DNA of 64,000 nucleotides from an uncultured Lachnospiraceae bacterium (GTDB taxonomy: Bacteria; Bacillota; Clostridia; Lachnospirales; Lachnospiraceae). The stretch lies in the NCBI GenBank assembly GCA_949051815.1, contig CARQVR010000005.1, positions 61,875 through 125,874 of the forward strand, in the 5' to 3' direction. This document shows positions 1-9,026 of the stretch, piece by piece (position 1 is the first letter of the stretch; each line of letters begins with the position of its first letter). The notes beneath the pieces were generated by a model. The model saw nothing but the letters and a program-made list of their open reading frames with translations. It was not told where the DNA came from and ran no database searches. The translations under genes and the position numbers were made by a program.

Positions 1-225
1 GGCATTACCATGGTGTTTATTCCGGCGCTGACCACCTTTGTGATCAGTTCGCTGCTGGGCGGCGGAAAACTTTTGCTGATCGGTGACGTGATCGAACAGG
101 AATTTACGCGCACCTCCAACTGGCATCTGGGAAGCGGCCTGTCCATGGTATTGATGATATTTATTCTGGTCAACATGGTCTTATCCGCTATTTTCGATAA
201 GGACGGGGAGGGATCCCTGCTATGA
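1..225 (+). CDS. potB: Spermidine/putrescine ABC transporter permease PotB, C-terminal part
   Basis: The reading frame is open from base 1, so this is the last 74 codons of a gene that starts outside the window. What remains is a hydrophobic C-terminal end of an inner-membrane permease, with a final membrane helix (about residues 47-62 of the visible part) followed by a short charged tail. Its identity comes mainly from context: it overlaps the next gene, potC, by 4 bases (ATGA), and potD follows. In such operons PotB and PotC form the heterodimeric channel for polyamine import, energised by PotA, which should lie upstream of the window. The C-terminus alone is not diagnostic. Confidence 0.8.
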   Translation, partial: GITMVFIPALTTFVISSLLGGGKLLLIGDVIEQEFTRTSNWHLGSGLSMVLMIFILVNMVLSAIFDKDGEGSLL

Positions 226-1004
226 AAAATATTTCAAAGAGAATTTATATAGCACTGATTATCCTTTTTTTGTACGCTCCCATCGGCATCCTTATGGTGC
301 TTTCCTTTAACCGGAGCAAAACCCGTGCAAAATGGGGCGGTTTTACCCTGCAGTGGTATAGGGAGCTCTTTCAGAATGAGGAGATTCTGCGGGCTTTGTT
401 TAACACCCTGCTCATTGCGCTTTCGTCCTCCCTGATCGCCACGGTGATCGGAACGGTAGCATGTATCGCCATGACCGGCATGAAACGCAGGGCGAAATCA
501 GTCCTTATGGGAGTTACGAATATCCCTATGTTAAATGCGGATATTGTAACCGGTATTTCCCTGATGCTGCTTTACATCAGTCTGGGAATCCGGTTTGGCA
601 TGGGAACCATTCTGCTGTCGCACATTACCTTTAACATTCCCTATGTGATTTTGAGCGTGATGCCGCGCATGAGACAGCTAAACGTCAGTACCTACGAGGC
701 AGCCCTCGATCTTGGCTCCTCACCGCTGTATGCCTTTTTCAGGGTGGTGTTTCCCGATCTGCTTCCGGGCATTCTTTCCGGGTTCCTGATGGCGTTTACG
801 ATGTCTCTGGATGATTTCATTATCACCCATTTTACCAAAGGCGTCGGCGTGGACACGCTTTCCACCAAGATTTATACCGAGATCAAGAAGGGGATTAAGC
901 CGGAAATGTACGCGCTCTCGACACTCATTTTTGTGACGGTTCTGACCCTGCTTGTACTCATTAATCTGTCCCCGACAGATAAGAAAAAGCAGAACAATTT
1001 GTAA
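222..1004 (+). CDS. potC: Spermidine/putrescine ABC transporter permease PotC
   Basis: A 260-residue membrane protein of the usual length for PotC. It has an N-terminal membrane helix with the YAPIGILMVLSFN pattern typical of this family, about six helices in total, and the cytoplasmic EAA loop (YEAALDLGSSPLYAFF, about residues 145-165) that contacts the ATPase. The start ATG overlaps the stop of potB as ATGA, which suggests translational coupling. It should form the membrane channel with PotB and receive substrate from PotD, encoded 53 bases downstream. Spermidine versus putrescine preference cannot be read from the permease. Confidence 0.93.
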   Translation: MKNISKRIYIALIILFLYAPIGILMVLSFNRSKTRAKWGGFTLQWYRELFQNEEILRALFNTLLIALSSSLIATVIGTVACIAMTGMKRRAKSVLMGVTNIPMLNADIVTGISLMLLYISLGIRFGMGTILLSHITFNIPYVILSVMPRMRQLNVSTYEAALDLGSSPLYAFFRVVFPDLLPGILSGFLMAFTMSLDDFIITHFTKGVGVDTLSTKIYTEIKKGIKPEMYALSTLIFVTVLTLLVLINLSPTDKKKQNNL

Positions 1005-1057
1005 ATGACAGGCACAAACGGATCACCGCACACATCCGCCTGTCTATGGAGGCATCT

Positions 1058-2134
1058 ATGAAAAACCACCGGAATTATCATATCAGACAGACCGTTGCCG
1101 CACTGGCCCTGCTTTTGTCCGCCGCGCTTTGCGGCTGTTCCCCGGACAACGGGGTAAACGGACAGGTCATTGTCTACAATTGGGGCGAATATATCGATCC
1201 CGAAACCATACGCCTGTTTGAGGAAGAAAGCGGCATCAAGGTTATCTACGATGAGTTTGAGACCAACGAAAGCATGTACCCCAAGGTAGAATCCGGAGCA
1301 GTCGCTTACGATATCGCCTGCCCCTCCGACTATATGATAAGCCGGATGATCCAAAACGGGATGCTTACGGAAATAAATTACGATCACATTCCAAACGCGA
1401 AAAAGAATATCGGTGCACAGTACTATGAACAGTCCAGAGGGTTTGATCCCGAAAACAAATACGCAATCCCCTACTGCTGGGGAACCGTCGGCATTCTTTA
1501 TAATCAGACGATGGTGGATGAACCAATCACCCGCTGGGAACAGCTCTGGGATCCAAAATATGCGGACAATATTCTGATGCAGGATTCTGTGCGGGACGCC
1601 TTTATGGTGGCTGAAAAGCTGAACGGAACCTCCATGAACACGCTGGATCCTGAAGAACTGGAGGCAGCCAAAAATCTGCTGATCAGGCAAAAGCCTCTGG
1701 TACAGGCTTATGTGGTCGATCAGGTGCGGGACAAGATGATCGGCAATGAAGCCGCCATCGGTGTGATTTATTCCGGCGAGGCGATCTTTACCCGGAAAGA
1801 AAATCCCGATCTGGTGTATGTGATTCCGGAAGAGGGAACGAACGTCTGGATTGATTCGTGGGTGATTCTAAAAAACGCTCCCAACAAGGAAAATGCGGAG
1901 AAATTCATAGATTTTATGTGCCGCGAAGATATCGCCCTGATGAACTTTGAATATATTACCTATTCCACGCCGAACGTGGCCGCAAGAGAACTGATCGGGG
2001 ATGAAGATATCAAAAACTCTGAAATCGCCTTTCCCGACCTGTCCCGGTACGACAATCTGGAAACCTATGTATATCTGGGCGAGGACGGCGATTATATCTA
2101 TAATGAATTGTGGAAAGAGGTGAAAGCATATTAG
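1058..2134 (+). CDS. potD: Spermidine/putrescine-binding lipoprotein PotD
   Basis: A 358-residue extracellular substrate-binding protein. An N-terminal signal peptide ends in a lipobox (LCGC, about residues 25-28), so the mature protein should be lipid-anchored. The mature part begins with the family pattern VIVYNWGEYIDPETI, and later has the IPYCWGTVGILYN segment, both typical of PotD/PotF-like proteins. An in-frame ATG at 1046 exists, but TGGAGG at 1047-1052 lies 5 bases before the ATG at 1058, so 1058 is the likely start. It is the last gene of the pot operon and converges with the next gene. Confidence 0.93.
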   Translation: MKNHRNYHIRQTVAALALLLSAALCGCSPDNGVNGQVIVYNWGEYIDPETIRLFEEESGIKVIYDEFETNESMYPKVESGAVAYDIACPSDYMISRMIQNGMLTEINYDHIPNAKKNIGAQYYEQSRGFDPENKYAIPYCWGTVGILYNQTMVDEPITRWEQLWDPKYADNILMQDSVRDAFMVAEKLNGTSMNTLDPEELEAAKNLLIRQKPLVQAYVVDQVRDKMIGNEAAIGVIYSGEAIFTRKENPDLVYVIPEEGTNVWIDSWVILKNAPNKENAEKFIDFMCREDIALMNFEYITYSTPNVAARELIGDEDIKNSEIAFPDLSRYDNLETYVYLGEDGDYIYNELWKEVKAY

Positions 2135-2180
2135 CCCTCACCTCTTAAAATTGTTGTAAAATGCGCAAGCATTCGATTTC

Positions 2181-2675
2181 TTACAGCTTCTGGAACGCAT
2201 TGCTCATCGCCGCCGCTGTGTCTTTGTCGCACATAATAAAGAAAATCACATCGCCACGGCTCTCGATCAGCATGGTTTCCGCGCTGACGCACACCCATTT
2301 ATCCAGATCTGCATTGTCCTTCAATGCCTGCTTCGCGCTCTCCACGTCTGCCTCGTCCACCCGGAGCAGCACACACTGATAAGCCATGGAGGACATCATT
2401 GGCATGGACACCACGCCCTCCGTATAGGTGATCTGATCCGTACCGAGAATGGAAATCTCCAGATCATCCGTAATCTCAACCGTCTCATAGCTGTCCAGCG
2501 TGTCCCTGAAATCCTGCACAAGATCCGCATTCGCATAGAGGGATGCCATGATATCCTGTAAGGACCCTTCCAGTTTCTGCGAACCTGCTTTCCCGCCTCC
2601 GCAGGCGCTGCACAATACGCCCGTAAGCAAAATCAAAATGCCTGTCATTAACGCTGTTATTTTCCTGTTTTTCAT
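2181..2675 (-). CDS. DUF4358-like lipoprotein
   Basis: A 164-residue putative lipoprotein. It has a short positively charged N-terminus, a hydrophobic stretch and a lipobox (LCSAC) with the lipid-acceptor Cys at residue 25. The rest is a small soluble domain resembling DUF4358, a family common in Lachnospiraceae with no known function. The ATG at 2675 has GGGGA 5 bases upstream, so it is preferred over the more distal in-frame ATG at 2735. It is 46 bases from the convergent potD stop, and no strong terminator hairpin is seen between them. No role is proposed. Confidence 0.75.
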   Translation of the reverse strand: MKNRKITALMTGILILLTGVLCSACGGGKAGSQKLEGSLQDIMASLYANADLVQDFRDTLDSYETVEITDDLEISILGTDQITYTEGVVSMPMMSSMAYQCVLLRVDEADVESAKQALKDNADLDKWVCVSAETMLIESRGDVIFFIMCDKDTAAAMSNAFQKL

Positions 2676-2755
2676 ATTTTCCCCATTTCTGCGCTGCCTT
2701 TTGCGCATATTCTTTATTTTCTCCTGTTTTCCCATACTTATCCTTCTGTCCTTCC

Positions 2756-3337
2756 TCAGCTTCCCTTTTTATCCGAGAGAAGGGGCTTGATGGTCTTATA
2801 AATCTTGCTGGACTTCTTATTGTCCGCGCTCGGATATTTTTTCATCAGCGCATTCATAATCCCCTGCTTCGTCTTATACTGCTGGACAATCTTTAAGACC
2901 TCCTCAACGGTCACCTCCTCGTCCTCCTTAATGACCGCCTGCAGCTTCTCCCGAAGCTCCTGTGTCTCGTGGTCGTGGCTGCGTCCCGTGATATCGGCAA
3001 TCAGCGTCACCGAAATGCCTCTGTTCTTCCAGTAGCCGCTCAGAATCTCAAATCCTTTATCCTTGCTGACAATATAATATGTGTCCGCCGCCTGATTTGC
3101 AATCAGATACCCAAGCTGCGTGGCAAGCTGAAAATCCAGCGCGTTCTTGCTGCCCACATCCACTTTACAAAACTCGATATCCGCCTTGGATTCTATAAGC
3201 CTTCTGTGCTGGTCAAAAGTAATGCTGTCCGCATTTTTGCTGTAAAAAATACACACCTTGTCCTCTTTTCCCAGCTTGTGTATGCCGTCCAGACCGTCCT
3301 TTTTTACATTCTCAAAATCCACTAAATAATAGCTCAT
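2756..3337 (-). CDS. PIN/NYN-like nuclease-fold protein
   Basis: A 193-residue protein starting MSYYLVDFENVK. The acidic LVDFENV strand end, a central DFQLATQLGYLI segment with another acidic residue and the YYIVSKDKGFE segment fit the PIN-like/NYN fold, in which conserved Asp residues bind metal for RNA cleavage. A C-terminal part (about 135-193) is Lys-rich and helical. Its ATG overlaps the stop of the upstream alpha/beta hydrolase gene as ATGA, with AAGGAG 6 bases upstream, so the two are translationally coupled. Nuclease activity is inferred from the fold only. It is also similar to orphan chromosomal PIN-like proteins that lack an antitoxin, and no antitoxin gene is adjacent. Confidence 0.7.
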   Translation of the reverse strand: MSYYLVDFENVKKDGLDGIHKLGKEDKVCIFYSKNADSITFDQHRRLIESKADIEFCKVDVGSKNALDFQLATQLGYLIANQAADTYYIVSKDKGFEILSGYWKNRGISVTLIADITGRSHDHETQELREKLQAVIKEDEEVTVEEVLKIVQQYKTKQGIMNALMKKYPSADNKKSSKIYKTIKPLLSDKKGS

Positions 3338-4176
3338 AATTTCTCCTTGAAAAACGCAATGATACGCTGCCAAAGCTCCTCCTGGAAGAAGGGTATATCC
3401 GCATGGTCCGCTCCCTCCAATACCAGAAGTTTCACATCGGCTCCCGCCTCTTCCAGCCTGTCGTGCAGAATCTCTCCCTGCGCAAAGGGAACCGTATGAT
3501 CGTTATCCCCATGTATAATCAGAAAGGGCGGCGCATCTTTCGTCACGAAACTCACCGGACAGATCTTAAGCGCGTCCTCCTGATTCAGCATTACATTTTT
3601 GCCAAGCAGCAACGATTCCATCGAAGCTGCCGCTTCCACCGGAGAGGGATATTTGAACCCGGTCACATCGGATGGCGGATACCATGGACATGCCGCCTGC
3701 ACCTTGCTGGAAAACTCCTTAAACGCGCCCACGTCATAGACTTCATCTTCCGCCAGCGCAGCCATGGCAGCCAGATAGCCGCCCGCCGACTCTCCCATCA
3801 CGCCAAACCGTTCCCTGTCAATGTTGTAACGTTCACTGAGCGCTTTCAGATAGCGTATCCCCGCTTTCACGTCCTCGAGCTGCGCGGGAAAACAGCACTC
3901 GTTGCTTGTGCGGTACTCCACGCTTGCCACCACGAAGCCGCTTCTGGCAAGCGCCGACAGATAGGCCAGATGTGCGGATCTGTCCATCAGCCGCCATGCG
4001 CCGCCGCAAATCCATACCACACAGGGATATTTCTTCTCCGTGTCCTCGGGATAGATAATATCCATTTTCAAATCCTTTCGCGTATGTCCGAACCATGTGT
4101 CCACCTGCGCGAAAGTCACGCCTGCCGCCACGGAATACTGAGGCGCCTCCACTTTTACCTTTAAATTTTCTCTCAT
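3334..4176 (-). CDS. Alpha/beta hydrolase (esterase/lipase-like)
   Basis: A 280-residue cytoplasmic hydrolase. The oxyanion-hole strand reads WICGGAW (about 55), where related esterases have HGGGW. The nucleophile elbow GESAGG lies near residue 129, an acidic residue occurs in HGDND (about 223), and the catalytic His is likely in GADHADIPFF (about 258). This order fits the BD-FAE/hormone-sensitive-lipase-like group acting on small or acylated-sugar esters, but the substrate is not known. No signal peptide is seen. It heads a two-gene unit with the PIN-like gene, overlapped by four bases. The functional link between the two is unclear. Confidence 0.85.
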   Translation of the reverse strand: MRENLKVKVEAPQYSVAAGVTFAQVDTWFGHTRKDLKMDIIYPEDTEKKYPCVVWICGGAWRLMDRSAHLAYLSALARSGFVVASVEYRTSNECCFPAQLEDVKAGIRYLKALSERYNIDRERFGVMGESAGGYLAAMAALAEDEVYDVGAFKEFSSKVQAACPWYPPSDVTGFKYPSPVEAAASMESLLLGKNVMLNQEDALKICPVSFVTKDAPPFLIIHGDNDHTVPFAQGEILHDRLEEAGADVKLLVLEGADHADIPFFQEELWQRIIAFFKEKL

Positions 4177-4262
4177 GGCGTTATTCCTTCTTTCTGTCTG
4201 TTTTGTGTGGAAAATGTCCGTATCTGCGGCATTCTCCTATGTGAGAGATCATACTTCTCATA

Positions 4263-6458
4263 TTATGTATTACTATAAATCTTCTCCTGCGGCATCCAGT
4301 GCATCACCAGCCGCTCCAGCTTTGTCTGGTCTATGGGCTTCGCCAGAAAATCGTTGAATCCGGCTTCCAGATACTGCTCCCTGGCTCCCATAATCGCATT
4401 AGCCGTCAGCATAATCACCGGCGTCTCCTTACAGAGATTGTCCTGCATTTCCTTCATATGCCGCATGGTCTCCATACCGTCCATTTCCGGCATCATATGG
4501 TCTAAAAAAATAAGGTCATACCGTTTTTGCCTGATGTGGTCCAGACATTCCCTGCCGCTTCCCACATCCGTAATCTTTATCTGTGTCTGCTTCAAAAGTC
4601 CGCAGAAAACTCTCCTGTTCACACGGTTATCGTCCACCAGGAGAACTTCTCCCTCCGGCGCCATAAAGCTGGCATGATAATTGTGCTCCCTGGCCGCCTT
4701 TTTCGCCCGCTCCTGAAAATTGCCGATCGGCTCCTCATCCACTACGCCCTGCCGCAGTTGAAAGAAAAATCTGGTGCCCTCCCCGTAAACACTCTCCACA
4801 TGCAGATCAGTATTCATCAGCTTTAAAAGCTGCAAAGAAATGTTCATGCCAAGACCCGTGCCTTCAATATTCCGGTTTTTCTCCTCGTCGATACGCTCAA
4901 ATGCAGAGAAAAGTTTCGGGATATCCTCCTGCCTGATCCCGATACCCGTATCACGCACCGTATAGCGCAGAATCACATCCCCGCCGTCGCGCTCACCCGT
5001 CACCTCAAAGCTGACTGTCCCTTTCCGGGTATATTTGACCGCATTGGTCAGCAAATTGACGAGCACCTGTCTGGTACGGAGATCGTCTCCGTAAAGTTTC
5101 GAGGGAAGCGACGAATCCACAGACACATCAAACCGGAGTCCCTTCTCCTGCGCACGCAGGGAGAATATATTGTACACATCGTTCAGCATACTGTTAAATT
5201 CATATTCCGCCGGCACAATCTCCATCTTACCCGATTCGATTTTAGAGAAATCCAGAATATCATTAATGACGCCTAAAAGCGCGTGCGCCGACGTCTTGAT
5301 ATCCATGGAATACTTTTTCACATCCTCCTCAGTGGACTCCCTGAGCACCATCTCATTCATGCCAAGAACCGCGTTGATCGGCGTCCGGATTTCATGAGAC
5401 ATTCTGGCAAGAAACTCCGATTTGGCCCGATTTGCTTTTTCCGCGTTGGCCTTTAATATCTTCATCTGTTCGAGCTGTCTCCTGCTCTGGGTCATATCCA
5501 CAAATACAATCGAATACCCCACAAGCACACGATTATTCCAGATTTTATTCGCGTGTACTTCAAAGATATGATTGCCGCTTACATGCTCAAAATATGTATT
5601 TACGGCAAAAATCTCTTTCAGATTCTCCTTGCAGACCTGTTCTCCGCTTTTGAATCCGGCAAGGCTCTGAAACAGCTCTTTCGCCTTGTCATTCGCCTCA
5701 AGAAATCCACCGTCTGCATCCACAATCAGCACCGCCTCATCCATGGATTTGATAATATCCTCATGGGCGGTAATGGTAATATCAAATATATGATAAAACA
5801 CCACCACAATGCCAAAAGCCAGAATGCCAAGCCCCTCACAGGCCGGCACCGCATCGTAGCCGTCGAGCCAGTGCAGCTCATTGCAGATAAATCCCAGAAT
5901 CGGGAAAATACTGCATACTCCCAGCGCGATCAGGTTAATATTTTTCTTTCCCCTTCCGACTCTCCTGTTGGCCTGTATCGTGAGAAAAAAGCTGCCTGCC
6001 ATATGGAACATCATCTGCGCCAGAAACACATAATAAAGAGGCCCTTTTTCCAATATCAGATGCGGAAAAAGACCTTCCGTCGTGAAAGAAACCCTTGCAT
6101 AATAAACCGGCGTATAACGGAATCCCCAAATACATAAAAGCACCAGCCCGTCCAGACAAAACATCACCGCTTCCAGCTTTGTGGAGAGATGATAGCCGCA
6201 ATACTTCGCCGTAAACACAAAAAGAAAGGTGGTGATAAAAGCGCCGCCCATAAACTCCACACGCACGGCAACCATCGCTTCCCCGATATCTCTGGAAAGC
6301 AGCTCCAGCAAATATCCCGCGTTTTGGACCGCCCCCAGAAAACCGATGCAGAGCATCAGTTTAGAGAGCGCGCTCTCACGCTGTCTCGTCATAAGAATTA
6401 CAAAGCCAAAGCATCCCAGAACCGTCAGGATCTGCAAACCCACCAGAAAACCAAACAT
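4263..6458 (-). CDS. 7TM hybrid sensor histidine kinase/response regulator
   Basis: A membrane-bound hybrid kinase of about 731 residues. In order: seven hydrophobic helices (about 1-215, 7TMR-HISK-like), a PAS-like segment (about 220-320), a HisKA domain with phospho-accepting His in SHEIRTPINAVLG (about 366), an HATPase_c domain with DTGIGI and GTGLGM boxes, and a C-terminal receiver with DDNRVNRR and the phospho-Asp in FLDHMMPEMDG, ending in the conserved Lys of LAKPID. A GTG at 6497 would add 13 residues, but GAGGAAGG just before the ATG at 6458 favours the shorter form. No separate DNA-binding response regulator is encoded nearby, so its output is unknown. Confidence 0.9.
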   Translation of the reverse strand: MFGFLVGLQILTVLGCFGFVILMTRQRESALSKLMLCIGFLGAVQNAGYLLELLSRDIGEAMVAVRVEFMGGAFITTFLFVFTAKYCGYHLSTKLEAVMFCLDGLVLLCIWGFRYTPVYYARVSFTTEGLFPHLILEKGPLYYVFLAQMMFHMAGSFFLTIQANRRVGRGKKNINLIALGVCSIFPILGFICNELHWLDGYDAVPACEGLGILAFGIVVVFYHIFDITITAHEDIIKSMDEAVLIVDADGGFLEANDKAKELFQSLAGFKSGEQVCKENLKEIFAVNTYFEHVSGNHIFEVHANKIWNNRVLVGYSIVFVDMTQSRRQLEQMKILKANAEKANRAKSEFLARMSHEIRTPINAVLGMNEMVLRESTEEDVKKYSMDIKTSAHALLGVINDILDFSKIESGKMEIVPAEYEFNSMLNDVYNIFSLRAQEKGLRFDVSVDSSLPSKLYGDDLRTRQVLVNLLTNAVKYTRKGTVSFEVTGERDGGDVILRYTVRDTGIGIRQEDIPKLFSAFERIDEEKNRNIEGTGLGMNISLQLLKLMNTDLHVESVYGEGTRFFFQLRQGVVDEEPIGNFQERAKKAAREHNYHASFMAPEGEVLLVDDNRVNRRVFCGLLKQTQIKITDVGSGRECLDHIRQKRYDLIFLDHMMPEMDGMETMRHMKEMQDNLCKETPVIMLTANAIMGAREQYLEAGFNDFLAKPIDQTKLERLVMHWMPQEKIYSNT

Positions 6459-6545
6459 ACCTTCCTCACACCCAAACCATTGAGTAGGAGAAATCACCCT
6501 GAAAAGAAATTCCCCCTACTCATGACCAATCCCGGACGTCAACTC

Positions 6546-7004
6546 CTACGACATCGCATTTACCTGCTTATACTTATAAAGCATTTCCGCATGGTTCTGC
6601 TCCTCAATCTGTATGTCGGCAAGAAGTTTTCTTAAGCCCGAATTATCACAGGAGAATACGTTGGTATTGTACTCTCCCGATACCAGCTTCTCTGTCCCGA
6701 TACAATCCGTAGCAAGAAAGCAGTCATGCTCCTTGTCTGCGGCGTTCGCGCCGTCCTTGTATGTGCCTTTCGGCGCATAATTTTTACCCTGCGAATCATT
6801 ACAGTCACAGTCCGGCACGTTGCCGTGAAGCGCCTGCCCGATAGACTGGTAATGCTTCTGCTCATCCTGCTGCAGCGTCCGGAACAGGCTCTGCAGTTCC
6901 GTGTCCTTCGCCTGGGCAGCATACTTCTCATACTTGGTAATACAGGACTTTTCCTGCGTCTGTAAGTCCCGCAGCGCGGTTGTCTCTTTCTCCGTCAGTA
7001 TCAT
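6546..7004 (-). CDS. Coat_F-like / ferritin-like spore coat protein
   Basis: A 152-residue protein with two helical halves separated by a Cys/Asp/Asn-rich loop (about 68-110). Both halves carry the E-x-x-H pattern seen in ferritin-like helices (DEQKHYQSI at about 46, EEQNHAEML at about 137). Clostridia often have such proteins annotated as spore coat protein (Coat_F family). The ATG at 7004 has AAAGGAG upstream and is preferred over an in-frame codon at 7151 that would add a non-family leader. A promoter-like sequence lies at 7125-7153. Iron or metal binding is possible but not shown. Confidence 0.7.
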   Translation of the reverse strand: MILTEKETTALRDLQTQEKSCITKYEKYAAQAKDTELQSLFRTLQQDEQKHYQSIGQALHGNVPDCDCNDSQGKNYAPKGTYKDGANAADKEHDCFLATDCIGTEKLVSGEYNTNVFSCDNSGLRKLLADIQIEEQNHAEMLYKYKQVNAMS

Positions 7005-7124
7005 GGTCAATACTCCTTTCTTTCGGGCGGTGCAGCAGTACGCGAAAGCGCACACTCTCTGCCGTCCTCTGATACCAAGTATTGCCATTGTGCTTAAAAT
7101 CCATTCATGAATACTATGGCATTT

Positions 7125-7153
7125 ATTATACACGGTTACATAGGGGAACACAA
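7125..7153 (-). promoter_or_regulatory. Sigma-A-like promoter before the Coat_F-like gene
   Basis: On the minus strand TTGTGT (7148-7153) and TATAAT (7125-7130) are separated by 17 bases, about 120 bases before the ATG at 7004. The -10 box is perfect and the -35 box is partial. I do not see a convincing sporulation sigma-factor site. Confidence 0.5.
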
Positions 7154-7171
7154 GGAAATTTGCGTCACCGA

Positions 7172-8203
7172 TCAGGCAGCATTCCCGAATATTTCATCAA
7201 ATTCCTTTGCCGGTACTGCATAATCCACGGCCTCCATAAAAAGTCTGGTCATTTCCCGGTAACGCGCCTCGTCTACCTGAACCATGCCAAGCTCCTCATC
7301 TGTATAAACCCAGTATGCGGCATCCCGCCAATGATCCGTGTTTTCCTTATGTGGCTTATAATCCGCATCCTCCATAAAGAAAACAATCTGGCTGTCCTGC
7401 CCGCTGAGTGCTCTGTAGTAGGCGGCTTTGTATTCCTGATCCGTCGCTTTATCATATTTTTCGGTATCCATGGGATGCTCCTTAACCGAAAAATCAATCT
7501 CCATACACCTTTCATAAACTGCTTCCACAGGATCCTTTAATAGTTCCGATTGTGTACAGGTTCGATCGCTGCCGTCTGCATACTCTATATGGAGTCCCGA
7601 TCTTTTCCATGATACCTTTTTATAAGGCGCTTCGCTCTGCCAGACCAGACGCTTCACTATTTTTCCATTCTCATCTGTCACCCAGAGATGACCTTCATAA
7701 CCCGCCGCTTTCTCCGAATCTTCACCGCCATTCTGTATTCTCCAGGCATAAGACAACGTATATGTCTTATTGCTGTTTTCCTCACGGACTGTTTTTTCCC
7801 AGACAGGATCATCTGTATAAAATTCATAAAATATATTTTTGTTATAATCAGAGCACCTTTCAAAGAAATAGGGAAACCGAATGGTATCATACCGGCAGTC
7901 CATCAGCACCTCTTCCTTACCGTCACGAAAGCCTGTAATACGCACCGATACGCCGTCCTCTGTTTTCGTCTCACAAAACGTCTTTACCAGCTCACGCTCC
8001 GTCTCACTGATTACCCGATAGGTTTCGCTGATATAACTGTCATTTTCGGTCTTTTCGACCTGTATAAAATGACTGTTCCCATCCGCTTTCCCGCCTTTTC
8101 CTTTTCCGGCTGCGTATGCGGGTACCGCCAGAATCACCAGAAACATTATGCAGACGCCTGTACCCAGACGTTTCAGAAAAAAGGCTGATTTATCATTTTT
8201 CAT
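7172..8203 (-). CDS. Secreted protein of unknown function
   Basis: A 343-residue protein I do not recognise. The N-terminus has a typical signal peptide: charged residues, a hydrophobic core (about 17-30) and an AYA-A cleavage site near residue 31, followed by a short Gly/Lys-rich linker. The mature part is rich in charged and aromatic residues and mixes beta-strand and helical segments, with scattered Cys residues and no repeat. It probably acts outside the membrane. It is 30 bases upstream of a terminator-less junction with the DJ-1-like gene, which is transcribed in the same direction before it. Nothing in the sequence gives a function. Confidence 0.6.
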   Translation of the reverse strand: MKNDKSAFFLKRLGTGVCIMFLVILAVPAYAAGKGKGGKADGNSHFIQVEKTENDSYISETYRVISETERELVKTFCETKTEDGVSVRITGFRDGKEEVLMDCRYDTIRFPYFFERCSDYNKNIFYEFYTDDPVWEKTVREENSNKTYTLSYAWRIQNGGEDSEKAAGYEGHLWVTDENGKIVKRLVWQSEAPYKKVSWKRSGLHIEYADGSDRTCTQSELLKDPVEAVYERCMEIDFSVKEHPMDTEKYDKATDQEYKAAYYRALSGQDSQIVFFMEDADYKPHKENTDHWRDAAYWVYTDEELGMVQVDEARYREMTRLFMEAVDYAVPAKEFDEIFGNAA

Positions 8204-8232
8204 TGCGTCATCCTATTAAAAAATTGTATTTG

Positions 8233-8823
8233 TCAATATCCCATGACTTTCTTGACTTCAAAAGCTCTTTCTTGCGATGTAAGCATTTCTAATAAACGAA
8301 ACGCGACATCAGGAGCCGTTTTCGGACATGAAGATGTTATGATATTATCATCAACTACGATCCATTCCTCTCCGAGTACAACTCCAAATTTTTTCAATTC
8401 CTCTCTCTTATATCCACCTTGCAAATGATATGTTGTTGCTTTTCTATTTTTTAAAATACCACTTTTAGCTAATGGAAAAGCAGCAACACAGACTGACGCA
8501 ATGGGCTTATGATGTGAATGAAAAGAGCGAATTAAGTTTAGTGTTTTTTCATGGTACGCCTCCTTATAATATCCATATTCTTCAAATCCACCAGGTATCG
8601 CCAACGCATCATATTGGTCTGCGTCAACATCATCTATTAGAATATCTGCTGTTATGGACACTCCAAATGTACTTACGATCGTACGATTGAATCCACATAT
8701 ATCAATCCCTATATCACAATTAAAATCATCATGCGCCCATCCAAAAACATCCACAAAGGGACTAAATTCCATTGTCTCAAAAGCATTTAAGCACAATAGT
8801 AATATTTTTGTTTCCTTTGTCAT
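8233..8823 (-). CDS. DJ-1/PfpI family protein
   Basis: A 196-residue protein of the class I glutamine amidotransferase-like/DJ-1 superfamily. The start MTKETKILLLCLNAFE, the central IPGGFEEYGY segment and the nucleophile elbow IASVCVAAF with Cys112 fit the family. Glu15 or Glu19 could be the acidic partner of the Cys. Such proteins act as chaperones, deglycases or peptidases, and the exact role is not clear. The ATG at 8823 has GGAGG upstream; an extended frame to 8982 runs through a terminator hairpin and is rejected. The gene is visibly richer in A and T, with more AT-ending codons than its neighbours, which suggests recent acquisition. Confidence 0.85.
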   Translation of the reverse strand: MTKETKILLLCLNAFETMEFSPFVDVFGWAHDDFNCDIGIDICGFNRTIVSTFGVSITADILIDDVDADQYDALAIPGGFEEYGYYKEAYHEKTLNLIRSFHSHHKPIASVCVAAFPLAKSGILKNRKATTYHLQGGYKREELKKFGVVLGEEWIVVDDNIITSSCPKTAPDVAFRLLEMLTSQERAFEVKKVMGY

Positions 8824-8907
8824 ATCGCTTCCTCCAAATAAGTCTCTGTACATAGCATACCATATTTTGCAGTCAAACACTATGCTTACGACCCGCCTTC
8901 CCTGGAA

Positions 8908-8950
8908 ACAAAAAAAAGACGGTACAGCCCTTGAAATCGGGACTGTACCG
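8908..8950 (-). terminator. Rho-independent terminator after the GGGtGRT gene
   Basis: Inverted repeat at 8919-8950 with arms ACGGTACAGCCC and GGGACTGTACCG (one wobble), followed on the minus strand by a T-rich tract (8908-8918). It ends the 10814-9027 operon. Confidence 0.85.
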
Positions 8951-9026
8951 CCTAATCTGAAATTACTTCCCTCTAACCGCAAACATTAAATTTACGGGCT
9001 TTTAACGCTTTCTCCTATTCTAAACT

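Noticed and set aside
872..1690. A 272-codon minus-strand frame over potC and potD
   Set aside because: It covers two clear genes with recognised motifs and has no own signals.
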